Shown here piece by piece: positions 25,055 through 34,133 of a stretch of 64,000 nt of DNA. The notes beneath the pieces are model-generated. The model made no database searches. It worked only from the letters and a program-made list of their open reading frames with translations, and was not told the DNA's origin. Origin of the DNA: Sphingomonas sp. (GTDB taxonomy: Bacteria; Pseudomonadota; Alphaproteobacteria; Sphingomonadales; Sphingomonadaceae); contig JAFOMG010000017.1 of the NCBI GenBank assembly GCA_017418975.1, positions 620,001-684,000 of the forward strand, given 5' to 3'. Every line of letters starts with the position of its first letter. Position 1 is the stretch's first letter. The translations under genes and the position numbers were made by a program.

Positions 25055-26449
25055 ATGACTCGCCTCTTCCCCCGCTCGCTTCCCGGCCAGATCGCCCTGC
25101 TCGTCGCGGTGGCGCTGTTCGTCGCCCAGGCGATCAATTTCGGTTTCCTCGTCCGCGAGCGCCAGAGCGCCCGCTTCGCCCAGGTGATCGTCCCCACCGT
25201 CACCCGGCTGATCGATGCCGCCGAGCGGCTCGGCGCGCCGGTGAACCCGCGCCCGGATGCGCCCGGCATGGCCGAGCGGCGCGGCGGGCATGAGGGGCGT
25301 CGCCAACTGCGCGGGCGCGTCGATTTCGGCCCCGTCAATCCGATTCCCGCCGAGCTCGTCCGCCGCAGCGACATCGAACGCGACTTTCGCCGCGGGCTCA
25401 CCGATGGCGGCGTCGCCATCGGGCAGGTCATCGCCGTGGTCCGGCCGATCGACGGCAGCCGCCCGCTGCTCAAGCGCATGGATCCCGCCCGTGCCGATCG
25501 CCTCCGTCGCATGGGCGCCGAGCTAATGGTGGCGGTCGAGCTGCCCGGCAAGGGCTGGCTCTCGCTCAGTTCGGCCTGGCCGCGCTCGGAGCGCGCCCTG
25601 ATCCTGCAGCTGCTCGCCCAGACGCTCATCCTCTATATCGTCGTGCTCCTGCCCGTCCTCTGGGCCGGCCACCGCATCGCCCGGCCGCTGCGCAAGCTTG
25701 CCACCGCCGCGCGCGATTTCCATCCCGGCGACGGCGCCCGGCCGGTCGAGGAAAGCGGCCCGAGCGACGTGCGCGCGGTGATCGCCGCCTATAACGCGCT
25801 CAGCACCCGGGTGACGGGCATGCTCGACGAGAAGGACCGCATGCTCGGCGCGATCGGGCACGACCTGCGCACGCCGCTCGCCGCGCTGCGGGTCCGCATC
25901 GAATCGGTCGAGGACGAGGACGATCGCGCCCGCATGGCCGACACGATCGACGAGATGAACCGCACGCTCGACGACATCCTCAGCCTCGCCAGGCTCGGGC
26001 GCCCGAGCGAGCCGCCCACCGATGTCGACCTCTCGGCGCTGATCGACGCGGTGGTCGAGGATTTCCGCGATCTCGGCCGGGACGTGACCTTCGAGGAGGC
26101 GCCCCGGCTGCGCATGCACCTGCGCCCCGCGCTGATGCGCCGCGCGGTGCGCAACCTGATCGAGAATGCCGTCAAATATGGCGGCGGCGCCGAGGTCCAT
26201 CTCCGCCCGGGCGAGCAGCGCGTCGCGATCGAAGTCTGCGATCGCGGCCCGGGCATCCCGCCGGAGAAGCTGGAAAAGGTCTTCGATCCCTTCACGCGCC
26301 TCGAGGAATCGCGCAACCGCGAGACCGGCGGCGCCGGCCTCGGCCTCGCGCTGGCCCGCGCCATCGTCCGCGACGCCAGCGGCGAGATCAGCCTCGCCAA
26401 TCGCGAAGGCGGCGGCCTGGTGGCCACGATCACCCTGCCGCGCAGCTGA
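25055..26449 (+). CDS. Sensor histidine kinase, EnvZ-like
   Basis: 464 aa. A first membrane helix lies near residues 9-30 (IALLVAVALFVAQAINFGFL), a periplasmic domain of about 150 aa follows, and a second helix lies near 188-208 (LLAQTLILYIVVLLPVLWA). HAMP then leads to the H-box MLGAIGHDLRTPLAALR with His near residue 269. The ATPase domain has NLIENAVKYGG (N box), EVCDRGPGIPPEKLEKVF (G1) and GGAGLGLALARAIV (G2). All key motifs are intact. It likely phosphorylates the upstream regulator. The periplasmic part is rich in Arg and Pro, and its signal is unknown. Confidence 0.92.
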   Translation: MTRLFPRSLPGQIALLVAVALFVAQAINFGFLVRERQSARFAQVIVPTVTRLIDAAERLGAPVNPRPDAPGMAERRGGHEGRRQLRGRVDFGPVNPIPAELVRRSDIERDFRRGLTDGGVAIGQVIAVVRPIDGSRPLLKRMDPARADRLRRMGAELMVAVELPGKGWLSLSSAWPRSERALILQLLAQTLILYIVVLLPVLWAGHRIARPLRKLATAARDFHPGDGARPVEESGPSDVRAVIAAYNALSTRVTGMLDEKDRMLGAIGHDLRTPLAALRVRIESVEDEDDRARMADTIDEMNRTLDDILSLARLGRPSEPPTDVDLSALIDAVVEDFRDLGRDVTFEEAPRLRMHLRPALMRRAVRNLIENAVKYGGGAEVHLRPGEQRVAIEVCDRGPGIPPEKLEKVFDPFTRLEESRNRETGGAGLGLALARAIVRDASGEISLANREGGGLVATITLPRS

Positions 26450-26709
26450 TCGCGCCAACCCGAAACCGCAAGCCACGCTGGCAATGGCCGCTCCGTGGCC
26501 GGGGATCGATCCGCCGAAGTTGCGACGCCTGCTCCAGCGCGAGGCAACATGGCAGCCCTCATGCATCTCCGCGAATTTGGAGTAAGATAACATCCGAAAT
26601 GGATGAATTTTCGTTACGCATTTCTAATATTGTCAAGACGCCAATTTACATAAATATTCGACGTGCTTGCAAAGGGCGACTTCGATTCTTTCAAGCGAGA
26701 GAGGGGGAG
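26450..26709. other. Intergenic region entering the accessory segment
   Basis: From about 26570 the base composition falls well below that of the flanks (stretches such as CATTTCTAATATTGTC and CAATTTACATAAATATTCG). No coding frame with a plausible start uses this DNA; a frame beginning at 26599 is rejected because the signal peptide and ribosome site of the next gene begin later. The AT-rich stretch is the likely promoter for the YD-repeat genes. Confidence 0.6.
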
Positions 26710-26931
26710 ATGCGCATGAGGTTTCTCATCAGTCTCGGCCTGGCTGCGATGATCACTTCGTCGGTGCAGGCTTCGGAAACCGTCACCTACACCTATGATG
26801 CCAAGGGCCGGCTGATAAAGGTCGAGCGCTCGGGCACGGTGAACAACGGCGTCAAGGCCGAATACACCCATGACAAGGCGAACAACCGCAAGAATGTGAA
26901 GGTCACCGGTTCTCCAAATCCGGCGCCCTGA
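26710..26931 (+). CDS. Short secreted protein with a single RHS/YD-type repeat
   Basis: 73 aa. AGGGGGAG stands directly upstream; ATG 26710 or 26716 are both possible. A signal peptide (MRFLISLGLAAMITSSVQA) precedes ETVTYTYDAKGRLIKVERSG, a textbook YD repeat, and then AEYTHDKANNRKNVKVTG. It is one or two repeats long, while typical RHS proteins have dozens. It lies 55 bases before the large RHS gene and is in the same direction. It could be a stand-alone repeat protein of the same secretion system or a remnant of a duplicated RHS N terminus; the intact signal peptide and ribosome site argue for a working gene. Confidence 0.7.
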   Translation: MRMRFLISLGLAAMITSSVQASETVTYTYDAKGRLIKVERSGTVNNGVKAEYTHDKANNRKNVKVTGSPNPAP

Positions 26932-26986
26932 CCCGCCACTTCGCCAATCATCCCATCGGATAGACCTGCTCCAATAGGGGGAAGCC

Positions 26987-29900
26987 ATGCTGAAATGCGT
27001 CGGGGCCATGCGCCCGGGCGGCCGTCGCGCCGTCTCCAAGCTCCTTGCCTGCTCGATCCTTGCCACGACCGCGATCGGCGGCATGTCGTTCGCGCCGGAG
27101 GTAAGGGCGCAAGTTGCGGCCAATGTTCCGGTCCGCGAGAACCTCGACGCGAACGGAGTGGATCTGTTCCTGGGCACGATGAACGCCGATGGCCCGGCGC
27201 TCACCGCCGGACAGGGCGGCGGGCAGGGATTCGTCCATCGCAAGCTGCTGCGCGGCAGCAATGTCTGGGGCGACAATCTGGTCGCCACGTTGCGGATAGA
27301 CAGCGGCGGAGCCTTTGTCGCCTATGCCGGCAAGAGCGACCACTTCACGGTATCGGGCAGCACCTTCACCGCGACCGAAGGCAATGGATCCACCCTGTCG
27401 CTCAGCGGCAGCGTCTACACCTATACCCTGAGCGACGGAACGGTCATTCACTTCAACAAGACCTATGCCGGCGGAATACCGTTCAATACCGTCATCGGCG
27501 TCGTAACCGACATAACGAAACCCTCCGGCGAAACGCTGACCTTTACCTTCGAGAGCCTGTATTATTGCTCGCAATCGAAGGAAGGCGCCGACGGCCAGAT
27601 CTGCACCGCCCATGCCTATGCGTATCGCGTGTCCAGCGTGCAGAATAACTCCGGATACAAGCTGACGTTCGACAACGGCCCTGCCTTCGCCGATCCCAGC
27701 GACATCTTCAGCACCGACTGGTACAATTGGTCGCTGACCAATGGCGTGTGGCTCACCAACACCAAGATCGCGGGCGCAAGCAGCCGCTATCAGGGATTCT
27801 CTTCCAGCTTTGGCGGCGGCAATGCCTATCTGACGATCACCGACCCGCTGGGGCGCGCCACCATATTCCGGACGAATACGGGTCGCCTTGTCGGGATCCA
27901 GCGCGCGGGAAGCGCCGGGGAGGACGTGACGGTCACCTATGACGGGTCGAACCGCGTCTTCAGCGTCACCAATGCGGCGGGGACGACGACGTACGGCTAT
28001 GCCGACAGCGCCGGACTGCGGACGACCACGGTCACCGATCCGCTCGGCCATGCCACGGTCTACACGTTCGACATTGCATTGCAGCGGATGAAGTCGGCGA
28101 CCACGCCCGCGCCGATCAGCAAGACGACGCGCTGGGATTACGACACGAGCGGGCGCGTCACCAAGATCACGGCGCCGGAGGGCAATTACACCCAGCTAAC
28201 CTATGACGGCCGCGGGAACCTTACCGAGGCGCGCATGGTGGCCAAATCGGGCTCGGGCCTGGCCGATGTCGTGACGACCGCGGGCTATGACACCTCCTGC
28301 ACCAGCGTCGCGAAATGCAACCAGCCCAACTGGACAAAAGACCCGAAGGGCAACCAGACCGACTATAGCTACAACAGCACGACCGGAAAGCTGCTGACCG
28401 CCACCGCGCCGGCGGCAAGCACGGGTGCCGTACGGCCGGCGACCACCTATAGCTATGTGACGGTGAACGGCACGCAGCAGGTCGGCGGTGTTTCGACCTG
28501 CCAGACCACTGCCTCCTGCGCGGGCACCGCCGACGAAGTGAAGACCAGCATCTCCTACGATACCAACGGCCTGCCCAATGTGGTGAGCAAGGGAGCGGGC
28601 AATGGCTCGCTCACTGCCACGACCACGATCGGCTATGACGATGTCGGCAACGTGATCACCGTCGACGGCCCGCTTTCGGGCACCGCCGACACCACCCGCT
28701 ATCGCTATGACGCCGCCCGCCAGCTTGTCGGCGTGGTGAGCCCGGACCCGGACGGCGGCGGTTCGCTCCTGCCGCGGGCGAGGCGGTTCACCTATGATGC
28801 CAAGGGCCGGGCAACGCTGGTCGAGATCGGCAATGTGAACAGCCAGAGCGACAGCGACTGGGCAGGCTTCTCGCCGCAGCAGCAACTCGCCACCGACTAT
28901 GATGGCGTGGACCACAAGACGAAGGAAGTGGCGAGCGCCGGCGGCACCGCCTTCCAGGTGACCCAGTACAGCTATGACGCGGCCGGACGGCTCGACTGCA
29001 CGGCGCTGCGGATGAACAGCGCGACCTGGAGCGCGCTACCGGGCGCCTGCGCGCTGGCGACGACGGGCAGCGCCGGCCCCGATCGGATCACGCGCAACAT
29101 CTATGACGAGGCCGATCGGCTCACCAAGGTGCAGACTGCCTATGGCACGACGGACCAGGCGGACGACGTCACGAAGGCCTATACCGACAACAGTAAGCTG
29201 GCGAGCGTGACCGATGGCGAGGGCAACAAGACCAGCTACGAATATGACGGGCTCGGCCGGCTCTCGAAGACCTATTATCCGGTAGCCACCACCGGCTCGG
29301 GCACCAGCTCCGCCACCGACTATGAGCAGCTGAGCTATGATGCCGCGGGCAATGTCTCGTCCTGGCGGCTGCGCGACGGGCAGGTAATCGCCTATGGCTA
29401 TGACAATCTCAACCGGATGACGCTGAAGGACCTGCCCGGCAGCGAGCCCGACGTGACCTATGGCTACAACCTGCTCGGCCAGGTGACGAGCATGGTGCGC
29501 CCCGACATCACCCACGGCTTCAGCTATGACGCGCTGGGGCGGCTGACCAGCGAAGCCCAGCCCTTCGGCACGATCGGCTATCAATATGATCTTGCCGGCA
29601 GGCGCACGCGGATGAACTGGTGGGACGGCTTCTATATAACCTATGACTATCTGGTCACCGGCGAGATAACCGCGATCCGCGAGAATGGCGCGGCCTCGGG
29701 GCTGGGCGTGCTGGCAAGCTACAGCTATGATCAGCTCGGCCGGCGGACCGGCATCGCCCGGGGCAACGGCACCGGCACGAGCTACGGCTATGACGGCGCC
29801 TCGCGCCTGGCTTCGCTCACCCAGGACCTGGCCGGCAGCGCCTATGACTTCACGCACGGCTTCGTCTACAATCCGGCGGGGCAGATCACCGCGCAGACCC

Positions 29901-31228
29901 GCTCGAACGACGCCTATGCGTGGAACGGGCACTACAATGTCGATCGCGGCTACACGATCAATGGCCTCAACCAGGCGACAACGGCCGGCCCGACCGGCAT
30001 CGGCTATGACGCGCGCGGCAACCTGACGAGCTCGGGAAGCGCCGGCTACACCTATTCGTCGGAGAATCTGCTCAAATCCGGGCCCGGCGTAACGCTCTAT
30101 TACGACGCGCTGGGGCGGCTGTCCGAATATGACACCAGCACCTCGACCCGCTTCGTCTATGACGGCCGCAACATGGCGGCGGAGGTCGCCAACCCCAGTG
30201 GCAGCGTGTTGCGGCGCTACGTGTTCGGTCCCGGCGCCGACGAGGCGCTGTTGTGGTACGAGGGATCCGGCACGAGCGACCGGCGCTGGCTGCATGCCGA
30301 TGAGCGCGGCTCGGTGACCACGGTGAGCGACAGCTCGGGCAACGGCATCGGCGTGAACAGCTATGACGAATATGGCATCCCGGGCACGGGCAATATCGGG
30401 CGGTTCCAATATACCGGCCAGGCCTGGCTGCCCGAACTCGGCATGTCCTATTACAAGGCCCGCATCTACTCGCCGACCCTGGGACGATTCCTGCAGACCG
30501 ATCCGATCGGCTATGACGCCGGGATGAACCTGTACAATTATGTCACCGGCGATCCGATCAATTTCAGCGATCCGTCCGGGCTCAGGGACTGCGGCCCCGG
30601 TGAAATGCCGGTTGCCCGATCGAGCCGGCAGGACGCGACGCCGGGAAGCTTCATCACGGTAACCGCGCCGCAGATCTACTGCTATCCCATGAAGACGATC
30701 AGCCCTGACGCCCGCGATGCGCCGAGGGGCGGTGGCGGCGGGCGCGGCACGTCCCCGCCCAAGCCCACGCCGCCCAAGCCGACACGGCCAAAGACCGATT
30801 GCGAAAGGGCGCTCGAGCAGAGCGGGGAAATCGAATATGGCGGCGCCACCGGCACGGCGATCATTGGCGGCGGGCTTCAGGTCAGCTGGGGACAATGGAC
30901 CAATCTGAGGACCGGTTCCTGGGGGAACTACAAGACTTTTGGCGCCGGCCTTGGAGTCGGGGCGGGCTTCACCAGAGACTATGGCCGCGCCCGCTCGCTG
31001 GCGGACTTTGTCGGCTATGGCGAGACGGCGTCGGCCGGCATATCCTATGGCCCGATCGGCGCCAGCTATTCCGCCACGCAGAATGTGGATGGCGAATGGG
31101 TTTCGCAGGGCGGTTCCCTGGGATATTCGAAAGATATCCCGGGTCTCTCGATCGCGAACTTCAGTGGCGCCCTGACCGCTACTGCCGGAGATACTTCGAT
31201 CAGTGGGTGTCACGTCGTTGGTAGCTAA
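26987..31228 (+). CDS. RHS repeat protein with a variable C-terminal tail (candidate polymorphic toxin)
   Basis: 1413 aa. A signal peptide ends near residue 42 (APEVRAQVAAN). YD repeats run from about residue 300 to 1150 (for example YDGLGRLSKTYYP and YDALGRLTSEAQP). The conserved RHS core includes YYKARIYSPTLGRFLQTDPIG near residue 1160 and ends at DPSGL near 1199. The spacing between DPIG and DPSG matches the self-cleaving RHS core. After it come a Pro-rich linker (PPKPTPPKPTRPKTD) and about 140 residues of a glycine-rich tail (IGGGLQVSWGQWTN, GVGAGFTRDYGRA). Such tails are toxins in many RHS proteins, but this one is not recognised. The stop codon lies inside the next gene. ATG 26987 follows AGGGGGAAG. 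Confidence 0.9.
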   Translation: MLKCVGAMRPGGRRAVSKLLACSILATTAIGGMSFAPEVRAQVAANVPVRENLDANGVDLFLGTMNADGPALTAGQGGGQGFVHRKLLRGSNVWGDNLVATLRIDSGGAFVAYAGKSDHFTVSGSTFTATEGNGSTLSLSGSVYTYTLSDGTVIHFNKTYAGGIPFNTVIGVVTDITKPSGETLTFTFESLYYCSQSKEGADGQICTAHAYAYRVSSVQNNSGYKLTFDNGPAFADPSDIFSTDWYNWSLTNGVWLTNTKIAGASSRYQGFSSSFGGGNAYLTITDPLGRATIFRTNTGRLVGIQRAGSAGEDVTVTYDGSNRVFSVTNAAGTTTYGYADSAGLRTTTVTDPLGHATVYTFDIALQRMKSATTPAPISKTTRWDYDTSGRVTKITAPEGNYTQLTYDGRGNLTEARMVAKSGSGLADVVTTAGYDTSCTSVAKCNQPNWTKDPKGNQTDYSYNSTTGKLLTATAPAASTGAVRPATTYSYVTVNGTQQVGGVSTCQTTASCAGTADEVKTSISYDTNGLPNVVSKGAGNGSLTATTTIGYDDVGNVITVDGPLSGTADTTRYRYDAARQLVGVVSPDPDGGGSLLPRARRFTYDAKGRATLVEIGNVNSQSDSDWAGFSPQQQLATDYDGVDHKTKEVASAGGTAFQVTQYSYDAAGRLDCTALRMNSATWSALPGACALATTGSAGPDRITRNIYDEADRLTKVQTAYGTTDQADDVTKAYTDNSKLASVTDGEGNKTSYEYDGLGRLSKTYYPVATTGSGTSSATDYEQLSYDAAGNVSSWRLRDGQVIAYGYDNLNRMTLKDLPGSEPDVTYGYNLLGQVTSMVRPDITHGFSYDALGRLTSEAQPFGTIGYQYDLAGRRTRMNWWDGFYITYDYLVTGEITAIRENGAASGLGVLASYSYDQLGRRTGIARGNGTGTSYGYDGASRLASLTQDLAGSAYDFTHGFVYNPAGQITAQTRSNDAYAWNGHYNVDRGYTINGLNQATTAGPTGIGYDARGNLTSSGSAGYTYSSENLLKSGPGVTLYYDALGRLSEYDTSTSTRFVYDGRNMAAEVANPSGSVLRRYVFGPGADEALLWYEGSGTSDRRWLHADERGSVTTVSDSSGNGIGVNSYDEYGIPGTGNIGRFQYTGQAWLPELGMSYYKARIYSPTLGRFLQTDPIGYDAGMNLYNYVTGDPINFSDPSGLRDCGPGEMPVARSSRQDATPGSFITVTAPQIYCYPMKTISPDARDAPRGGGGGRGTSPPKPTPPKPTRPKTDCERALEQSGEIEYGGATGTAIIGGGLQVSWGQWTNLRTGSWGNYKTFGAGLGVGAGFTRDYGRARSLADFVGYGETASAGISYGPIGASYSATQNVDGEWVSQGGSLGYSKDIPGLSIANFSGALTATAGDTSISGCHVVGS

Positions 31229-31601
31229 ACTGTCCTTCGTAGCCGCGCTGGGTTGCGCGATGCTTGTTGCCTCCTGCGACATCAACAAGGAGCCGAAGCC
31301 GCGCGACCCAGGGCCTTTTCTTGGATGCTACGACGATGGGGGCATCCGCTTGCACTTGATGCAGGATCACCTCACGATAAATGACAAGCCATTCAAATAT
31401 AGTATCGAATTCAGAAAAGTAGGCCTGATCCTCAGTTCCGATTTCAACATAATAGCCTTGCCCGATGGCGGAATTTCCGTTTCCAAGGCGAACTATCCCA
31501 TGTTCTACAGGATCGACCGTGCGGATAATGTTCCGGTGATCATCGTAGCGGATAGCGATTCAAGAGTGTATAACTTGAAGATGCGCAGTAATAATTGCTA
31601 G
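31203..31601 (+). CDS. Small lipoprotein overlapping the RHS tail (candidate immunity or partner protein)
   Basis: 132 aa from GTG 31203 (a TTG at 31218 is also possible). A lipoprotein signal reads LGCAMLVASC with Cys at the lipobox near residue 25. The mature part is beta-rich (IRLHLMQDHLTINDKPFK, YSIEFRKVGLILSSDFN) and ends in MRSNNC. The first 26 bases overlap the RHS gene, the arrangement expected of a coupled toxin-immunity pair. The third-position GC is lower than in flanking core genes, suggesting transfer together with the RHS tail. No family is recognised. Confidence 0.75.
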   Translation: MGVTSLVAKLSFVAALGCAMLVASCDINKEPKPRDPGPFLGCYDDGGIRLHLMQDHLTINDKPFKYSIEFRKVGLILSSDFNIIALPDGGISVSKANYPMFYRIDRADNVPVIIVADSDSRVYNLKMRSNNC

Positions 31602-31661
31602 GCATCGCCGGTGTGGGCTTCGGCGCGCCGACCCATCGGACCAGAGGGTTGGCGCGCCTCC

Positions 31662-32777
31662 TCACCGTGGCGGCGCCTTGGAGTAGCCCGACCAGCCGCG
31701 GACAATCTCGCGCACCACCGGCGCGCCCACCTGGTAGAGCCCGTCCAGCGCCGGCAGATAGCCGGCGAAGGATTGCGGCCCCTCCCGCACCAGCTGCTCC
31801 GATGCCGGCACGCCCCTGGGGGGCATGTCGAAGTTGCTCGCCGCGCGGAGCAGCAGGACCCGGTCCGGGTCCACCCGCCCTGCCCGACCCAGCGCCGACA
31901 GCGCGACCATCGCCCCGGCGTCGTTGGTCTCGGTGGTGCGGAACGTGCCGCGGCCATCGGTCATATAGGCGACCCAGCGGCGCGCCCAGGCATCCAGCCG
32001 GCTGCCGAGCCAGAAGGTCTCGGACGAGAGCGTCGATCCGATCGCGACCTCCGGCGCCGAACGCGCCCGGGGCTGGTCATATTCCTCGCGTACGGCCCGC
32101 ATCTCGGCATTGTCCGGAAGCGCGACGCGGACGGTCAGCCGATACGCCCAGCGGGCAAGCGAGGCATTCAGCATGGTGACCGTCCGCGCGCGGTTCGTCC
32201 GGAATGGGCCGGTCCAGCCGCGGACATCCTCCGGCGAGCCCGCCGCCACTCGCGGCTCGGGATAGGGCCTGGTCTTGCCGGCCGGAAAATATCCCTCCGG
32301 CCAGTCGGCGGGGATCTCGCGGGCGTCGATCTCATGGGCGACGTCGCCGTTGACGACGAAATCCGTCCAGATCAGGTCGCCGATGGTCCCCGTCTCCGGC
32401 GACGTGCCCGCAATGCCGTTGATCAGCCAGTAGGAGCGGGAAAGGTCGAAATTCGCGTCCAGGCCCAGCGCCATCAGGTTCACGGCGGGATGCAGGCTGT
32501 TGGGCCCGATCTTCATTGCGATGATCGATCCGTCGGCATTCGCCCAGACCGGGTTGAACGCTCCCCTCACCGGCAGCCGCCGCTTGAGGTTCAGGCCCTC
32601 GATCCAGTGATGCAGCTCGCCCGGCTTGTCGGCATCTCCCCAATAGCCCCTCTCGCCATAGGCCTTGCTGGTCTCGAAATATCCCAGGATGACCACCTTC
32701 GGATGCAGCACCGCGGCCCCGGCATTACCAGGCAGGGCGGCCGATATCAGCGCCGCCGCAATTCCAAGCCCACGCAT
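31662..32777 (-). CDS. Secreted NUP-family (purine nucleoside permease-like) protein
   Basis: 371 aa with signal peptide MRGLGIAAALISAALPGNAG. The mature protein matches the NUP family (fungal purine nucleoside permease; nucleoside-phosphorylase-like fold): HPKVVILGYFETSK at the start, NADGSIIAMKIGPNSLHPAVN near 85, YWLINGIAGTSPETGTIGDL near 118, VNGDVAHEIDAREIP near 142 and FRTTETNDAGAMVALSALG near 285. Bacterial members are found in many proteobacteria, mostly without functional data. It probably binds or cleaves a nucleoside in the periplasm rather than forming a permease. It is convergent with the RHS-lipoprotein unit. ATG 32777 follows AGGGGGCG. Confidence 0.8.
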   Translation of the reverse strand: MRGLGIAAALISAALPGNAGAAVLHPKVVILGYFETSKAYGERGYWGDADKPGELHHWIEGLNLKRRLPVRGAFNPVWANADGSIIAMKIGPNSLHPAVNLMALGLDANFDLSRSYWLINGIAGTSPETGTIGDLIWTDFVVNGDVAHEIDAREIPADWPEGYFPAGKTRPYPEPRVAAGSPEDVRGWTGPFRTNRARTVTMLNASLARWAYRLTVRVALPDNAEMRAVREEYDQPRARSAPEVAIGSTLSSETFWLGSRLDAWARRWVAYMTDGRGTFRTTETNDAGAMVALSALGRAGRVDPDRVLLLRAASNFDMPPRGVPASEQLVREGPQSFAGYLPALDGLYQVGAPVVREIVRGWSGYSKAPPR

Positions 32778-32915
32778 TCGGTCGCGCCCCCTTTTCGCAT
32801 GCTGATCGTCCGATCATGATAGCCGGGCCCGGCTTCGCAATCGATGGCCCTTCGGCAACCGCGATCCCTGCGCCGCGTTTGCAGCTTCGGGAAACGACAG
32901 AGGGAGGATTTCGCA

Positions 32916-33362
32916 ATGCGCGCGATGATCGCAATGACGATGCTGGCGCTGGCCGGCTGCACCCAATCGACTTCGACCTCCGGGCCGCCACCGGAGCTGC
33001 GCGGAGGCCAGTTGAGCCCGGTCCCTGCCTTCAACGGCGGCGGCGAAGGCTGGAGCATCGACATCACCTCCACCGGCGGCGGCGCCCATGACGCCAGCCT
33101 CGTCTGGGCCAGCGGCTCGCGACAGAGCGATTTCAAGCTGTTCTACAAGGGCCAGCCGGCGGACGCGCCGAGCACCCTGATCGTCCTGAGCGGCGAGATT
33201 CGGGCAGCCGGCGCGCTCCGGCCGGTGATCGTCGAGATCAAGCGCGAACCCTGCAAGGACGATGCGGGCGCCAGCTTCCTGCACAGCGTGACGGTGACGG
33301 CGGAGGGCCTGGTGCCGGGCACGAGCCAGATGCGCGGCTGCGGCCACCTCGCCACGCGCTAG
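32916..33362 (+). CDS. Small lipoprotein, 148 aa
   Basis: ATG 32916 follows AGGGAGGATTTCGCA. The N terminus MRAMIAMTMLALAGCTQS has a lipobox (ALAGC) with Cys at position 15. The mature part begins with a flexible STSTSGPPPELRGG segment and then a beta-rich domain (WSIDITSTGGGAHDASLVWA) with two further Cys (EPCKDD and MRGCGHL) that could form a disulfide. It resembles periplasmic COG3650-like domains related to those of META-domain proteins, but the match is weak. Divergent from the NUP gene, with 138 bases between their starts. Confidence 0.7.
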   Translation: MRAMIAMTMLALAGCTQSTSTSGPPPELRGGQLSPVPAFNGGGEGWSIDITSTGGGAHDASLVWASGSRQSDFKLFYKGQPADAPSTLIVLSGEIRAAGALRPVIVEIKREPCKDDAGASFLHSVTVTAEGLVPGTSQMRGCGHLATR

Positions 33363-33498
33363 GCCTCGATCAGGTTTCCTCTTTCTTCCGTCGTCCTCGC
33401 AAAGGGGGGATGACGGAAATGGAGGCGAGCCGCGGCTTTAAACCCGGGGACGAAGCCCTCGCATGCGGCATCGAAATCCGCCGCCATCCGGAAACGAA

Positions 33499-33526
33499 AA
33501 AGGCCGGAGTTTCCACCCCGGCCTTT
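33499..33526 (-). terminator. Intrinsic terminator of ndk
   Basis: On the minus strand AAAGGCCGG pairs with CCGGCCTTT around a short loop, followed by TTTTTCG. It lies about 32 bases beyond the ndk stop, in a position and form expected for a rho-independent terminator. Confidence 0.85.
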
Positions 33527-33557
33527 CGCATCCAAATCGGTGTAGAAACCTCGGCGA

Positions 33558-33980
33558 TCAGCCGACGATCTCTTCCGGCTTGAAGAAGAAGTTGATCTCG
33601 ATCTCGGCGTTCTCGTCCGAGTCCGAACCGTGCACCGAGTTCGCCTCGATCGATTCGGCCAGTTCCTTGCGGATGGTGCCGGCATCGGCGTTGGCCGGGT
33701 TGGTGGCGCCCATGATGTCGCGGTTGCGCTGCACGGCGTTCTCGCCCTCGAGCACCTGCACGACGACGGGGCCCGAGATCATGAACTCGACCAGGTCGTT
33801 GAAGAAGGGGCGCTCACGGTGGACGCCGTAAAAGCCCTCGGCCTGCTCGCGGCTCATCTGGATGCGCTTCGAAGCGACGACGCGCAGGCCGGCCTCCTCC
33901 AGCATCTTGGTGACCGCGCCGGTCAGGTTGCGGCGGGTGGCGTCGGGCTTGATGATCGAAAAGGTCCGGTTCGCGGCCAT
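33558..33980 (-). CDS. ndk: Nucleoside diphosphate kinase
   Basis: 140 aa from ATG 33980 ([21 protein letters not shown]). The family signature [16 protein letters not shown] (near residue 113) holds the phospho-histidine. KPDA and RERPFF are also intact. It balances NTP pools by moving phosphate from ATP to NDPs. The length is the usual 140. The longer frame upstream to 34052 has no ribosome site; AGGAG lies about 10 bases before 33980. The end is an intrinsic terminator at 33499-33526. It lies downstream of holC in the same direction. Confidence 0.97.
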   Translation of the reverse strand: MAANRTFSIIKPDATRRNLTGAVTKMLEEAGLRVVASKRIQMSREQAEGFYGVHRERPFFNDLVEFMISGPVVVQVLEGENAVQRNRDIMGATNPANADAGTIRKELAESIEANSVHGSDSDENAEIEINFFFKPEEIVG

Positions 33981-34133
33981 GGCCGTGCGGCTCCTGCTTT
34001 TGAAGTTGTGGAAAAGTCGCGGCTCCCTAGTCCCGGGCGGCACACGATGCAAGCGTCCCCTATAGGCATGCGCTTGCCCGGTCGCGCGATACTGTTCTTT
34101 CCGGAGCGCTTTTGGGCGTCAGGCGCCTGCAAC

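Noticed and set aside
26599..26709. Longer N terminus for the mini YD-repeat protein
   Set aside because: Signal peptide and ribosome site place the start at 26710 or 26716; the upstream part is AT-rich non-coding DNA.
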